Below, in pieces: positions 9,624-19,161 of a stretch of 64,000 nucleotides of DNA. This DNA comes from Glaciecola sp. 33A (GTDB taxonomy: Bacteria; Pseudomonadota; Gammaproteobacteria; Enterobacterales; Alteromonadaceae). A model generated the notes under the pieces. That model worked only from the letters and a program-made list of their open reading frames with translations. It was not told the origin of the DNA and made no database searches. Each line of letters starts with the position of its first letter. Position 1 is the first letter of the stretch. Where the stretch lies: contig NZ_PJAR01000043.1 of the NCBI RefSeq assembly GCF_002836745.1, forward strand, positions 248,001-312,000, read 5' to 3'. The translations under genes and the position numbers were made by a program.

Positions 9624-10646
9624 TTGAATTTATCCAATAATATCACTAAAAAAGTAAGTTATTATCAACCGCTAATAATTGATGTTGGTAAGGCTTTTAT
9701 CGAACATATGCGTTCTGAGCGGATTACTATTTCAGCGGGGCACTTGGCTTACGTTTCTTTGCTTTCACTGGTTCCTGTTATCATGGTTTTTTTCATGATT
9801 ATGTCAGCCTTTCCAGCATTTGCTGAAGTTAGAGGTCAACTAGAAAACTTTATATTTAGCAACTTTGTGCCTACGGCCGGCGATGTAGTGCAAGATTATG
9901 TGGCTGAATTTGTGGCCAATGCATCGGGTATGGGCGCTATTAGTATTGTCTCACTATTACTAGTAGCGCTGCTATTGATATCCAATATCGATAAAACCTT
10001 TAACCATATATGGCGAACACAAGCCCAACGTCCGCTCATTTATACCTTTGCGATTTATTGGATGGTTATCACCCTAGGTCCGTTTTTAATAGGCTCTAGC
10101 ATAGTAGTCAGTTCTTACCTTGCGGGGCTTGCCAATTTTGCCGAAGAATACACTCCAGGACTGGGAACCTTCTTTCTCAAGCTGGTGCCCAGTTTTGCTG
10201 CTATCGGTGCGTTCTTAATCTTATACATGATAGTCCCTAATCGAACGGTAAGAGCAAAATATGCATTTTGCGGTGCCCTATTAGCCACAGTATTGTTTGA
10301 GTTATCTAAGAAGGGCTTCGCGCTGTATGTGACCAGTTTTCCATCATATCAGGTCATCTATGGCGCACTGGCTGTCATTCCTATTCTTTTTGTTTGGGTA
10401 TACTTGAGTTGGGTTGTGGTTTTATTAGGAGCCGTCTTTACGTATAGCATCACAGTGACTTGTGAAGCTCGTGATGAATTAGCCGAGAAAGAAAGCAAAG
10501 GCGAACGAAGTAATAGTGGCAAAAATAGTGGTAAAAATAGTGGCAAGAATAATGACAACGAAGCCGCCAAGGGCAGCGTTGTGCTGTCATCCGAGGGTCT
10601 AGCGCATAGCGATAGCAAGCTAAAAAACACCGCAGAAATTAAATGA
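9624..10646 (+). CDS. YihY/BrkB family inner-membrane protein
   Basis: An inner-membrane protein of the YihY/virulence factor BrkB family with about six membrane segments between residues 35 and 280 and the family opening ITISAGHLAYVSLLSLVPVI. The tail after residue 285 is hydrophilic and low in complexity, with three NSGK repeats coded by 12-base direct repeats. The start is uncertain: a GTG at 9609 opens the frame, but GGAG at 9611-9614 is well placed for a TTG at 9624, chosen here (340 residues). E. coli places yihY next to dtd and yiiD, so this is a rearranged version of that neighbourhood. The old RNase BN assignment for this family was an error; its function is not established. Confidence 0.85.
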   Translation: MNLSNNITKKVSYYQPLIIDVGKAFIEHMRSERITISAGHLAYVSLLSLVPVIMVFFMIMSAFPAFAEVRGQLENFIFSNFVPTAGDVVQDYVAEFVANASGMGAISIVSLLLVALLLISNIDKTFNHIWRTQAQRPLIYTFAIYWMVITLGPFLIGSSIVVSSYLAGLANFAEEYTPGLGTFFLKLVPSFAAIGAFLILYMIVPNRTVRAKYAFCGALLATVLFELSKKGFALYVTSFPSYQVIYGALAVIPILFVWVYLSWVVVLLGAVFTYSITVTCEARDELAEKESKGERSNSGKNSGKNSGKNNDNEAAKGSVVLSSEGLAHSDSKLKNTAEIK

Positions 10647-10679
10647 ATACAATGTATTCGTCATTTGACAAGGGACACT

Positions 10680-10826
10680 ATGCGTAAAACTATTTTTCAA
10701 GTGCTGATAGGGATTAATTTATTTGTTGATCTGATTTCTCTCCTTGTTCCCCTTATGGCTTGGCTTTTGATTATTCCACAAACCTCACTTGCATCACGTT
10801 TACACGACTTGCTAACAATCGCTTAG
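10680..10826 (+). CDS. Small membrane protein, 48 residues (unknown)
   Basis: An ATG at 10680 preceded by AAGGGA opens a 48-residue frame ending in TAG at 10824-10826. The product begins with MRKTIFQVLIGINLFV and is strongly hydrophobic through residues 5-35 with a short polar C-terminus (SRLHDLLTIA). It looks like a single- or double-pass small membrane protein. It follows the YihY gene by 33 bases on the same strand and its stop overlaps the end of the convergent yfhL by four bases. I do not recognise a family. The ribosome binding site and the composition support it, but chance cannot be excluded. Confidence 0.5.
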   Translation: MRKTIFQVLIGINLFVDLISLLVPLMAWLLIIPQTSLASRLHDLLTIA

Positions 10827-11068
10827 GCCTGTAAATGCTCAAATTTTTCAGCTAATTGTGCTGCCGTTTCTTTGCGTTTTGGATTAACTTCAATGCATTC
10901 TGTGGGGCAAACATCAATGCAGCTTGGCTGATCATAATGACCAACGCATTCGGTGCACTTGTCAGCATTAATTTCGTAAATTTCAGCGCCCATTGTAATC
11001 GCTCCGTTTGGGCATTCTTCGACGCACAAGTCACAGTTGATGCATTCTTCAGTAATAAAAAGTGCCAA
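10823..11068 (-). CDS. yfhL: YfhL family 4Fe-4S dicluster ferredoxin
   Basis: An 81-residue bacterial-type ferredoxin. Cluster ligands are C9, C12, C15 and C54 for one cluster and C38, C41, C50 and C19 for the other by the usual cross pattern; the CTECVGHYDQPSC spacing with eight residues between C41 and C50 is characteristic of the YfhL/Allochromatium-type family, which has low-potential clusters. A further cysteine, C58, is not in the E. coli protein. The electron partner is not shown by the neighbours. Confidence 0.93.
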   Translation of the reverse strand: MALFITEECINCDLCVEECPNGAITMGAEIYEINADKCTECVGHYDQPSCIDVCPTECIEVNPKRKETAAQLAEKFEHLQA

Positions 11069-11219
11069 AACAATGTGCCTCGGTTGAATAGATCAATGGA
11101 TAACGTCGACTCATTGATAAATAGTATGAAAAGGAGTAATACCCAAAAAATAGCAGGTAACAGAAATTCTGCAATAAGCACTTAATTGATCATTGATCCG
11201 GCTCAATAAATTAGTCAAT

Positions 11220-11906
11220 TTAATCCACAAAAGCGGTTTCTAAGATATGTTGAGTGAAATTTTTGCGTAAATAGAAGCCCCTTGGCCGTGTTTTTATCAA
11301 CTGCCCATCTTCACCAATCGCCTCTGTAACGGATGCACCATTGGCGGCTTTGGGACGAAGTTGCAAATAACTTCCCACGGTTGCGTCTATGCGCTCCACT
11401 TGACCTAAGCTAATCATGTCCATCAATTCTTCCCAGTCATGCTGCAATTGCGCGTTTTGTTGCGCGCTAGGTTGCCACAAAATAGGGGATCCTACGATAC
11501 GCTCACTCGGTGGTATTTCTCTTTCACCTTGCACGGGTAACCACAATACACACTGTAATTTATTGCGTACGTTACAATTTTCCCAATTTACGCCAGTGTT
11601 GTTAGTGAGCGGTGCATAACAGACATAGGTAGTTTCAAGTGGCTTATTTTCATATGACAGAGGTAGTGTTTTCAATTCAACACCTAGTTCAGGGAAATCT
11701 TGCTCAGGCTTCGACCCCGCACTTGCCCCCAGCCAAAGTTCGATTAACTGTCCGGTCCAACCTTTCTGAATTTTGAAATTAACCGGTATCTCTATATTCG
11801 CTGCTCTCGCTAAGTCACCCAGGGTATGGCCTGCTAAAGCGTGCGCTCGTTGCATAAGGTCCTCAATGGATGAAGGAGGATTCGGTGGTGTTTGTATTGA
11901 TTGCAT
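11220..11906 (-). CDS. mutH: DNA mismatch repair endonuclease MutH
   Basis: A 228-residue nuclease that nicks the unmethylated strand at hemimethylated GATC sites after activation by MutS-MutL. The catalytic block [13 protein letters not shown] gives the Asp, Glu and Lys of the DxnExK motif, and [14 protein letters not shown] is the typical preceding segment. Its presence implies Dam methylation in this organism. It is divergent from rppH with 107 bases between, the same mutH-rppH arrangement found in E. coli and relatives. Confidence 0.97.
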   Translation of the reverse strand: MQSIQTPPNPPSSIEDLMQRAHALAGHTLGDLARAANIEIPVNFKIQKGWTGQLIELWLGASAGSKPEQDFPELGVELKTLPLSYENKPLETTYVCYAPLTNNTGVNWENCNVRNKLQCVLWLPVQGEREIPPSERIVGSPILWQPSAQQNAQLQHDWEELMDMISLGQVERIDATVGSYLQLRPKAANGASVTEAIGEDGQLIKTRPRGFYLRKNFTQHILETAFVD

Positions 11907-12013
11907 GGACTTAAGGCTTCACTTATTAAATAATTAACGCTATTGCTTTGCATAATCCCTAGTTTATGGAAGAATGGCAGAATATAAAAGTATAAATGCG
12001 CTGGGTAGTCTAA

Positions 12014-12559
12014 GTGATTGATGCCGAAGGATTCCGCGCGAATGTTGGCATTATTATATGCAATAAAATGGGTCAAGTATTTTGGGCTCGTCGATATGGT
12101 CAACATTCATGGCAGTTCCCACAAGGCGGAATTGACCAAGGGGAAACTGCTGAACAGGCAATGTATAGGGAACTTCACGAGGAAGTGGGGTTGCTTGAGA
12201 AAGACGTAAGTATAGTTGGGGTGACCCGAAACTGGCTTCGTTATAAATTGCCTAAACGCCTTGTAAGAAAGGGATCTAACCCTGTATGTATTGGCCAAAA
12301 ACAGAAATGGTTTTTGCTCACTCTAAAATGTGATGAAAAAGATGTCGATCTTTTACAGTCAGGGCATCCTGAATTTGATGATTGGCGTTGGGTTAGTTAC
12401 TGGTACCCAATACGCAATGTGGTATCGTTTAAACGCGATGTTTATAGAAAAGTCATGAAAGAGTTTGCGCCTGCAGTATTGCCTGCACCAAAGCCTCATT
12501 CTCATTTGCCTAATAACAACCGAAAAAACAAACGGCGTCGCCCAAGACCGCAAACATAG
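12014..12559 (+). CDS. rppH: RNA pyrophosphohydrolase RppH
   Basis: A 181-residue Nudix hydrolase that removes pyrophosphate from mRNA 5' ends to trigger decay. The Nudix box runs from [12 protein letters not shown] through RELHEEVGL, with the essential glutamates. The start is GTG, and the N-terminus [13 protein letters not shown] aligns with the E. coli protein. The C-terminal tail (from about 160) is rich in Asn, Lys and Arg and probably flexible. It is followed by ptsP after 64 bases, the conserved gene order. Confidence 0.97.
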   Translation: MIDAEGFRANVGIIICNKMGQVFWARRYGQHSWQFPQGGIDQGETAEQAMYRELHEEVGLLEKDVSIVGVTRNWLRYKLPKRLVRKGSNPVCIGQKQKWFLLTLKCDEKDVDLLQSGHPEFDDWRWVSYWYPIRNVVSFKRDVYRKVMKEFAPAVLPAPKPHSHLPNNNRKNKRRRPRPQT

Positions 12560-12623
12560 CCCAAGGCAGTTGATGTTTGAAGTTTGCTTTACTCGTTTTG
12601 TTAACCGCAATGGAGCCTAATGC

Positions 12624-14912
12624 ATGCTAACAACCCTGAAAAGAATAGTTCAAGAAGTAAACCAAATTCCAGGTCTGGAGCCTGCTTTGGCTCGCCTCGC
12701 TATGTTGGTTAGAGAAACAATGAAAGTGGATTCTTGTTCTATTTACTTGGCCGATTATAAGAATCAAGTACTTGTTTTGAAAGCCACTGATGGACTTGAT
12801 AAAACGGCGATTAATCAGGTTAAGATAGGCTTCAATGAAGGTCTGATCGGTTTAGTTGGTCAAAGAGAAGAACCACTCAATATCGAAAATGCGCCTCTGC
12901 ACCCCCGCTTTAAACACTATCCTGAGGTCAATGAAGACGCCTTTTTTGCATTCATAGGCACACCAATAATCCATCAGCGTAAGTTGTTGGGTGTTATGTC
13001 GATGCAGCAAAAATCTATTCGACGTTTTAGCGAAGATGAAGAAGCTTTTTTAGTGACTCTGGCTACGCAAATTGGACTCGAGATTGCGAATGCCGAAATT
13101 CGTGGCGTTCTGGATGTTAACTCTGAAACAACTATTGATACCCATAAAAGTATCAATGGCGTGCCTGGCGCCCCTGGCTTGGCCTTAGGTCAGGCTGTTG
13201 TGTTAAATATGAAGCATGAGCTAAGTCAACTCATCGTTCGTAAAACGACCGATCAACAAAAAGAAGTAGAGCGCTACCGACAAGCTGTTGAGCTTACCAG
13301 AACTCAAGTTGCCAGCTTGTCGGATAATCTCGGCGACAGCCTACCCGAAGACGTAAAAGCAATATTTCAGCTGTATGAGCAACTACTTGACGCTAATAGC
13401 CTGGGGCGAGAAGTAGAACAAAAAATTCGTGAATGTTGGGACGCAGCATCTTCATTGAAATTAGTTGTGGATAGTTACGCTGCGCGATTTGCAGCGATGG
13501 AAGACCCGTATATGCAAGAACGGGCGGTTGATATAATTGACTTGTCTAATCGTATATTGCATAACATTATGAATGGGTCAGGCTCACCCATAAACACCGA
13601 TACAAACATACCGCAGAATGCCATTCTTGTTGCTCGTGAAGTATCAGCGCCGATGCTAGCTGAATTTCCTGCTGGAAAATTAAAAGCAATAGTGTCGATT
13701 CAAGGTTCCAACAACTCGCATGCCGCCATTTTAGCGCGTGCCATGGGCGTGCCCGCTGTCATGGGTTTAGGAGGTGTTCCGCTTAGCTTGTTGAATCATC
13801 AAGAATTGTTCGTTGATGGTTATTCAGGACAGGTTGTTTTAGCCCCAGAAGAGTATGCTCGGACTGAATTTCTGCAGTTGATTGCTGAAGAGGAGGCGCT
13901 GCATCAACGTATTGAAAGTGAAGCGGAGCAACCGGCTAAAACCGAAGATGGCTGTGAAATGACATTATTGGTGAATGCAGGCCTTTCCGCTAATTTAGAA
14001 ATGGAGCAAAACAAACAGGGTGCTGGAGTCGGTTTATACCGAACTGAAATTCCCTTTATGTTGCGCGAACGTTTTCCGTCTGAGCAGGAGCAATTTGAGC
14101 TTTATCATAGTTTGTTGAGTGCGCATCCGGATAAAGAAATGACTATGCGTACACTAGACGTTGGAGGTGACAAGCCTCTATCTTACTTTCCTATATCAGA
14201 AGAAAATCCTTTTTTAGGCTGGCGTGGTATTCGTCTGACGCTAGATCATCCAGAAATTTTTCTGGTGCAGGTTAGAGCAATGCTACGCGCTAGTATAGGC
14301 TTAACTAATTTGCATATTTTGTTACCTATGGTGTCGACTATTAGCGAAATTGATGAAGCAAATAGACTTATCAAGCAAGCTTTCCATGAAGTAAAAGAAG
14401 AAGCGGTCAAGACTAATAAGGTGTTGTTCAAACCCGCCATAGGCGTCATGTTAGAAGTTCCTGCAGTCATCTTTCAGTTAGAACAGATTGCAAAAAAAGT
14501 TGATTTCTTTTCAGTCGGTACAAACGATTTAACTCAATATCTTCTGGCGGTTGACCGTAACAATTCCCGTGTCGCTCAACTATATTCAAGCTACCATCCG
14601 TCGGTATTAATTGCCCTCAATCAAATTGTGCAAACATCTAACTTTTGTAAAATCCCAGTGACTGTTTGTGGTGAATTAGCTGGCGAACCGAGCGGCGCAT
14701 TGATTCTGATTGCCATGGGGTATCGTAAATTGAGTATGAATGCACATAGCCTGCGTAAGATCAATTGGGTTATTCGCAATGTTGCTATTTGTGAACTCGA
14801 GGCATTGTTACCTCAAATATTATCATGTTCTGGTCCAGACCAAGTCAAAGAGATTGTCGATCAATATCTTGAAATAAGAGGGCTCGGCGGACTCGTAAGA
14901 GCGGGGTCTTGA
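12624..14912 (+). CDS. ptsP: PtsP, EI-Ntr phosphoenolpyruvate-protein phosphotransferase
   Basis: A 762-residue enzyme that starts the nitrogen-related phosphotransferase chain by passing phosphate from PEP to NPr. It has an N-terminal GAF domain (about 1-165), the swivelling phosphohistidine domain with the active-site His in GSNNSHAAILARAMGVPAV, and a C-terminal PEP-binding barrel (GVGLYRTEIPFM, TLDVGGDKPL, SVGTNDLTQY). The GAF domain separates it from sugar-type EI. The ATG at 12624 has GGAG eight bases upstream. It lies in the rppH-ptsP-lgt-thyA block. Confidence 0.97.
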   Translation: MLTTLKRIVQEVNQIPGLEPALARLAMLVRETMKVDSCSIYLADYKNQVLVLKATDGLDKTAINQVKIGFNEGLIGLVGQREEPLNIENAPLHPRFKHYPEVNEDAFFAFIGTPIIHQRKLLGVMSMQQKSIRRFSEDEEAFLVTLATQIGLEIANAEIRGVLDVNSETTIDTHKSINGVPGAPGLALGQAVVLNMKHELSQLIVRKTTDQQKEVERYRQAVELTRTQVASLSDNLGDSLPEDVKAIFQLYEQLLDANSLGREVEQKIRECWDAASSLKLVVDSYAARFAAMEDPYMQERAVDIIDLSNRILHNIMNGSGSPINTDTNIPQNAILVAREVSAPMLAEFPAGKLKAIVSIQGSNNSHAAILARAMGVPAVMGLGGVPLSLLNHQELFVDGYSGQVVLAPEEYARTEFLQLIAEEEALHQRIESEAEQPAKTEDGCEMTLLVNAGLSANLEMEQNKQGAGVGLYRTEIPFMLRERFPSEQEQFELYHSLLSAHPDKEMTMRTLDVGGDKPLSYFPISEENPFLGWRGIRLTLDHPEIFLVQVRAMLRASIGLTNLHILLPMVSTISEIDEANRLIKQAFHEVKEEAVKTNKVLFKPAIGVMLEVPAVIFQLEQIAKKVDFFSVGTNDLTQYLLAVDRNNSRVAQLYSSYHPSVLIALNQIVQTSNFCKIPVTVCGELAGEPSGALILIAMGYRKLSMNAHSLRKINWVIRNVAICELEALLPQILSCSGPDQVKEIVDQYLEIRGLGGLVRAGS

Positions 14913-14959
14913 ATTTTTTATTACGTATCACCCTTGTCTGTATAATGAGCAAAATGTAA

Positions 14960-15766
14960 ATGGATCCAAATCTCGAAATATTTTTATTGTGCGTAATGTT
15001 GGGTTCTATCGTGGGCGTATTTGCCGGTTTACTCGGTATTGGTGGTGGCTTATTAATCGTTCCTGCCATGGTCTTTTTACTGCATTTTTTTCTACAAATA
15101 GATATTGAAATTGGAATGCCAATTGCGATAGCAACCTCTCTATCTACGGTTATTATGACCGGACTATCCTCAGCACGTAGCCATTATAAACTAGGTAACT
15201 TAGACAAACGAATTATTACCTATTGTGGTTTTGGCATCGCTATTGGTGCGACTCTGGGTGCGCAGTTTGCTAGTTTTATCTCAGGTGTTTTATTGCAGCG
15301 TATTTTTGCTGTGTTAGTTATTTTAATTGCACTACAAATGGTGTTTGGTTCCCGAAAAACCTCACAGCATACAATCGGTAAACCCGGGCTTAGTGGAATA
15401 GGTTGCACCAGCGGTTTTATTTGTGCGCTAATGGGCATTGGTGGTGGCGCATTAATCGTTCCAGCACTACTGTGGTTTCAGGTAAATATTCGAAAAGCCA
15501 TTGGCTGCGCCGCTTTTAGCGGCATTATAGTTGCGGTTTTTGGTACATTGAATTTTGTCATTATGGGCTGGAAAAATCCGGATTTACCTGAATGGTCTTT
15601 AGGCTATGTTTATTTGCCTGCTACCTTCGGGATTATTGCAACGTCGATGCTAACCGCGCCAATTGGTGTTAAACTCGGACAAAAATTAGATACTGCTAAA
15701 TTGAAGAAAGTTTTTGCGGCTTTCTTGGTCTTAGTAAGCATACGTATGATCATAGGAATTGAGTAA
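14960..15766 (+). CDS. TauE/SafE family membrane transporter
   Basis: A 268-residue inner-membrane protein with about eight membrane segments in two repeats. Each repeat carries the glycine-rich motif GxxGxGGGxLIVPAM (near residues 22-38 and again near 158-170 as MGIGGGALIVPALL), typical of TauE/SafE anion exporters such as sulfite or sulfoacetate exporters. The substrate cannot be assigned. It sits between ptsP and lgt, with only three bases before the lgt ATG, so it is probably in their operon; this insertion is common in Alteromonadales and Vibrionales. Confidence 0.9.
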   Translation: MDPNLEIFLLCVMLGSIVGVFAGLLGIGGGLLIVPAMVFLLHFFLQIDIEIGMPIAIATSLSTVIMTGLSSARSHYKLGNLDKRIITYCGFGIAIGATLGAQFASFISGVLLQRIFAVLVILIALQMVFGSRKTSQHTIGKPGLSGIGCTSGFICALMGIGGGALIVPALLWFQVNIRKAIGCAAFSGIIVAVFGTLNFVIMGWKNPDLPEWSLGYVYLPATFGIIATSMLTAPIGVKLGQKLDTAKLKKVFAAFLVLVSIRMIIGIE

Positions 15767-15769
15767 TAC

Positions 15770-16579
15770 ATGAGCATCTCAGCACAAAATATCCCTGCGC
15801 ATTTAGATTTTCCAACGATAAACGCTGTTATTTTCGAAATTGGCCCACTTGCACTGCGCTGGTACGGCGTTATGTATTTAATTGGCTTTTTAGCTGCGTT
15901 TTGGCTCGCCAACAGGCGACTTTCACGCACTGATTGGAGTAAAGAGCAGCTCAGCGATTTGCTATTTTGGGGCTTTATGGGTGTTGTAATAGGCGGCCGT
16001 ATTGGTTATGTACTGTTTTATAATTTTAGCGTTTTTGTTGATAACCCGCTCTATCTCTTCCGTATTTGGGAAGGCGGCATGTCCTTCCACGGCGGCTGCT
16101 TAGGAGTTATTGTTGCTGCGTTTTGGTTTTCTAGAAAACAAGGTTGGCCATTTTTACGCGTGGGTGATTTTATTGCCCCATTAGTGCCCATTGGTTTGGG
16201 CGCAGGGCGTATTGGCAACTTTATCAATGGTGAGCTGTGGGGCCGGACTACTGACGTGCCTTGGGCATTCGTGTTCCCTGGTGCCGGTGCCATGCCGCGT
16301 CACCCATCACAGCTTTATGAATTTGCACTGGAAGGTGTTCTATTATTTGTGATTTTGTGGCTCTATTCAGCTAAACCGCGTCCGGTTGGTTCGGTAGGAG
16401 GCTTGTTCTTATTAGGTTACGGTACTTTTAGGTTTTTTGTTGAGTATTTCCGTGAACCAGACGCTCATCTTGATTTGAATGCGCTTGGATTATCGCAAGG
16501 ACAAATGTTATGTATACCAATGATATTAGCTGGTGCAGCATTGATTGCGTATGCTGTTAAAAAAGGTCAAAAAACCTAA
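15770..16579 (+). CDS. lgt: Prolipoprotein diacylglyceryl transferase Lgt
   Basis: A 269-residue inner-membrane enzyme that transfers diacylglycerol to the lipobox cysteine of prolipoproteins. Lgt signatures are clear: [20 protein letters not shown], and the core [14 protein letters not shown] near residues 144-157, with HPSQLYE after it. Seven membrane segments are expected. The ATG follows the safE stop by three bases. It is followed by thyA, the usual lgt-thyA pairing. Confidence 0.98.
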   Translation: MSISAQNIPAHLDFPTINAVIFEIGPLALRWYGVMYLIGFLAAFWLANRRLSRTDWSKEQLSDLLFWGFMGVVIGGRIGYVLFYNFSVFVDNPLYLFRIWEGGMSFHGGCLGVIVAAFWFSRKQGWPFLRVGDFIAPLVPIGLGAGRIGNFINGELWGRTTDVPWAFVFPGAGAMPRHPSQLYEFALEGVLLFVILWLYSAKPRPVGSVGGLFLLGYGTFRFFVEYFREPDAHLDLNALGLSQGQMLCIPMILAGAALIAYAVKKGQKT

Positions 16580-16635
16580 TTCACACTTAGTAAAAGTAAT
16601 GTTGGGTGTTAAATTAAAGGTAAGGAATTGTCATC

Positions 16636-17487
16636 ATGAGTCAGTATGAACAGCTATGTCAGCGCATTGTCAATGAAGGGACTTGGTTAACCAATGAACG
16701 CACAGGGCAAAAGTGTTTGACAGTTATTAATGCTGAGCTTGAATATGATGTTGAAAATAAGTCTTTCCCACTTATAACAACGCGCAAAAGCTTTTATAAG
16801 GCGGCTATTGCTGAGTTACTTGGCTATTTACGTGGTTATCAAAGCGCGGCTGAGTTCCGTTTAATTGGTTGCAACACTTGGAATGCAAATGCAAACGAAA
16901 ATCAAGCTTGGCTAGCGAACCCGCATCGCAGGGGTAAGGATGACATGGGTCGAGTTTACGGGGTTCAAGGCAGAACTTGGCAAAAGCCAGATGGATCAAC
17001 ATTGGATCAATTGGCGAAAGTTATCGATAACTTGTCCAAAGGTATCGATGATCGCGGCGAAATTGTTACATTCTATAATCCGGGTGAATTTGACCTTGGC
17101 TGTTTGCGCCCATGCATGCACACACATACATTTTCACTATTAGGCAAGGATTTGTATCTAACTAGCTATCAACGTTCTTGTGATGTTCCTTTAGGCTTAA
17201 ATTTCAATCAAATTCAGGTGTACATTATGCTCGCCTTGGTAGCCCAAATTACGGGGACTAATCCAAAAAAAGCGTACCACAAAATCGTTAATGCTCATAT
17301 TTATGAGAACCAATTCGAATTGATGAGAAATGTGCAGCTGACTCGAACGCCATTTCCTAACCCTAGCTTGACGATCAATCCTAAAATCACGTCACTGACA
17401 GATTTGGAAACATGGGTAACCACCGACGACTTTGTAGTTGAAGGTTATGAGCACCACGATGCCATTGTCTACCCTTTTTCTGTCTAA
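16636..17487 (+). CDS. thyA: Thymidylate synthase ThyA
   Basis: A 283-residue enzyme making dTMP from dUMP and methylene-THF. The catalytic cysteine is in CLRPCMHTH, and the dUMP-binding [15 protein letters not shown] and the C-terminal [10 protein letters not shown] agree with the family. It is the longer form known in Vibrio and Alteromonas (283 residues) rather than the 264-residue E. coli form, and the residues after the catalytic Cys differ from the PCHAFFQF of E. coli. AAGG lies a little far upstream of the ATG. Confidence 0.97.
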   Translation: MSQYEQLCQRIVNEGTWLTNERTGQKCLTVINAELEYDVENKSFPLITTRKSFYKAAIAELLGYLRGYQSAAEFRLIGCNTWNANANENQAWLANPHRRGKDDMGRVYGVQGRTWQKPDGSTLDQLAKVIDNLSKGIDDRGEIVTFYNPGEFDLGCLRPCMHTHTFSLLGKDLYLTSYQRSCDVPLGLNFNQIQVYIMLALVAQITGTNPKKAYHKIVNAHIYENQFELMRNVQLTRTPFPNPSLTINPKITSLTDLETWVTTDDFVVEGYEHHDAIVYPFSV

Positions 17488-17566
17488 AACTTTATAATAA
17501 ATTAATATTTCGTTAGCTGAACACCGCTAACAAGCTCTTGATATCGCCATATTAATTTTGACTGCC

Positions 17567-17890
17567 TTAGGGGCGTATACCGACAACATCTAATGGACAT
17601 AAACCTTGCCCTTCTAAACACAAAATACACATCAATAATTGAGTTTTAATACAATCGTCGTTGCGTATTAATGGTTCCTCCCAATAATGAGTTTGGTGCA
17701 ATACGTGCCAAAATATTCTTTCTTTATGACTATACGCTTGTGACTGTGGGTTTTTTACTTGTGACCATTCTTCAAACGTGTCCCACAAAAAGCATTCGAG
17801 CTCCGCATAGGGAAGTTCGTCTTGCCAGTAAGAACGCATGTAAAAAGCAAGTTGTTTTGCCTTGCGATCGATAAAATGTTGAACCAACAA
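17567..17890 (-). CDS. Hypothetical protein, 107 residues
   Basis: A small soluble protein whose family I do not recognise. It is rich in aromatic residues (W and Y in SYWQDELPY, WDTFEEWSQV, IFWHVLHQTHYWEEP) and ends in a cysteine-containing segment (LLMCILCLEGQGLCP). The frame opens with TTG at 17890 and has no good ribosome binding site; the first ATG would give 90 residues. It lies convergent to thyA. Its length and its amino acid composition look protein-like, and hypothetical genes of this kind occur beside thyA in Alteromonadales, but no function can be given. Confidence 0.65.
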   Translation of the reverse strand: MLVQHFIDRKAKQLAFYMRSYWQDELPYAELECFLWDTFEEWSQVKNPQSQAYSHKERIFWHVLHQTHYWEEPLIRNDDCIKTQLLMCILCLEGQGLCPLDVVGIRP

Positions 17891-18032
17891 AGTAATCTAC
17901 CAACGTAGTTATATTAGGGTATGTATAAAGTATAGGTAGTGAAAATAAATTCGTGGAGCCACAACTTAGGTGAATACTTAAGTCACTGTATAATATAGAT
18001 ATATAGAAAGGATTAAAATATCGAAAGAAGCA

Positions 18033-19013
18033 TCACCAACCTAAATAAGTTGTCCAACCCTTAATTTGGCGGGCAATGTACTGCATTTGTATCTGGTCCA
18101 AAGGTTGACCAATAATATCCGCTTGTCGATACACTTCTTTGAGTTCGGTCCTTGCTTTGATTCTTCGTTTCCGCTCAGTTTGTTTGCTCCAACTATTGTC
18201 CCATTGACTGACTAGGTCCAGAACGGGTATCGGGGTTTGTGCAATGATCATCGGTAATTTATTATTCAATTTACGGATCGGCCAATACGGATTATTAATC
18301 ACAAGTGTATCAATTTGCTGCATCAGCGTGTCACGATCAGAAACTAGCTTGGCAATAGTTGCTGCTGTAATCCCCTGAGTAACCACAATACGATGTCCCA
18401 TTGTCGTTCTCATGTGCGTGAGGGTGGCAGCAAGATAGGCTTCTACTTCTTGCGAATAAACAATCAATGCAGCTTCACTTGCTGCAGATACAGCGGAGCT
18501 GCTATTTATGCTATGTGTTACTGTACCTTTGCTTTTTTCACTGATTGAATTCTTTAATGCTTGTTCTGCAGCGGCGATTGTAACATCGTCCGCATTGGCC
18601 TCTTGGGTATCGTTGATGACTTGGGCATCGCTACTCTCAATGGGGACCACCATATTAGAAACAAGGCTTAAGCCTAAAGATGGCATAACCACTGTAGTCC
18701 AGCCAATTGAGGGTAAGTATTTAGCAACATGAGAGAGTGAATCTTGTCTACCTAAGGGCATATTGGCGTCACCAATAATAAGGACGACGCCCTTGGTGAT
18801 AGGCTGCTCTGATAATGATATTAAAATGGGCACTTTATTGTCACCCACATCGATAAGCGTAAATTGGTCGCTGTGTAATTGATATTGCATGTCTGCACTT
18901 GTTACTTCGGTAAAAGACGCCGATTGTGCCGCAACGCTAAGTGAAAGCATGCTACTTAGCAATACAAAGCCAACTAAGAATGAAGCGATAGCATGTTTTA
19001 GAGTTGTTAGCAT
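18033..19013 (-). CDS. DUF3530 family secreted protein
   Basis: A 326-residue exported protein with a signal peptide (about 1-30, ending near SVAAQS). The fold appears related to alpha/beta hydrolases (strand GVVLIIGDANMPLG followed by IGWTTVVMPSLGL), matching the DUF3530 family found in marine gammaproteobacteria, but a canonical GxSxG nucleophile is not evident. Residues 125-175 form an Ala/Ser/Glu-rich insert. It stands alone, with a bidirectional terminator on its upstream side beyond a short gap. The role is unknown. Confidence 0.75.
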   Translation of the reverse strand: MLTTLKHAIASFLVGFVLLSSMLSLSVAAQSASFTEVTSADMQYQLHSDQFTLIDVGDNKVPILISLSEQPITKGVVLIIGDANMPLGRQDSLSHVAKYLPSIGWTTVVMPSLGLSLVSNMVVPIESSDAQVINDTQEANADDVTIAAAEQALKNSISEKSKGTVTHSINSSSAVSAASEAALIVYSQEVEAYLAATLTHMRTTMGHRIVVTQGITAATIAKLVSDRDTLMQQIDTLVINNPYWPIRKLNNKLPMIIAQTPIPVLDLVSQWDNSWSKQTERKRRIKARTELKEVYRQADIIGQPLDQIQMQYIARQIKGWTTYLGW

Positions 19014-19108
19014 AGCCAGAGATTAGTATTTGTTAACGCGTGATAGTGACTTTATCGGCTTATTGACTAGATGCTTAAGATACATTGCTGATTTGTTTTA
19101 GGATAAAA

Positions 19109-19132
19109 AAAAGCAGCCTAAGGGCTGCTTTT
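19109..19132. terminator. Bidirectional terminator between the TonB receptor and the DUF3530 gene
   Basis: A perfect ten-base stem AAAAGCAGCC with GGCTGCTTTT around a TAAG loop. On the minus strand it ends the TonB-dependent receptor transcript (U-rich tail); the symmetry could also stop plus-strand transcription. Confidence 0.85.
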
Positions 19133-19161
19133 AGTTTTTAGGTTTGCACACTCTAATTATT

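Noticed and set aside
10852-11181. 109-codon ORFs over yfhL on both strands
   Set aside because: They overlap a ferredoxin with all cluster cysteines in the true frame; they are shadows.
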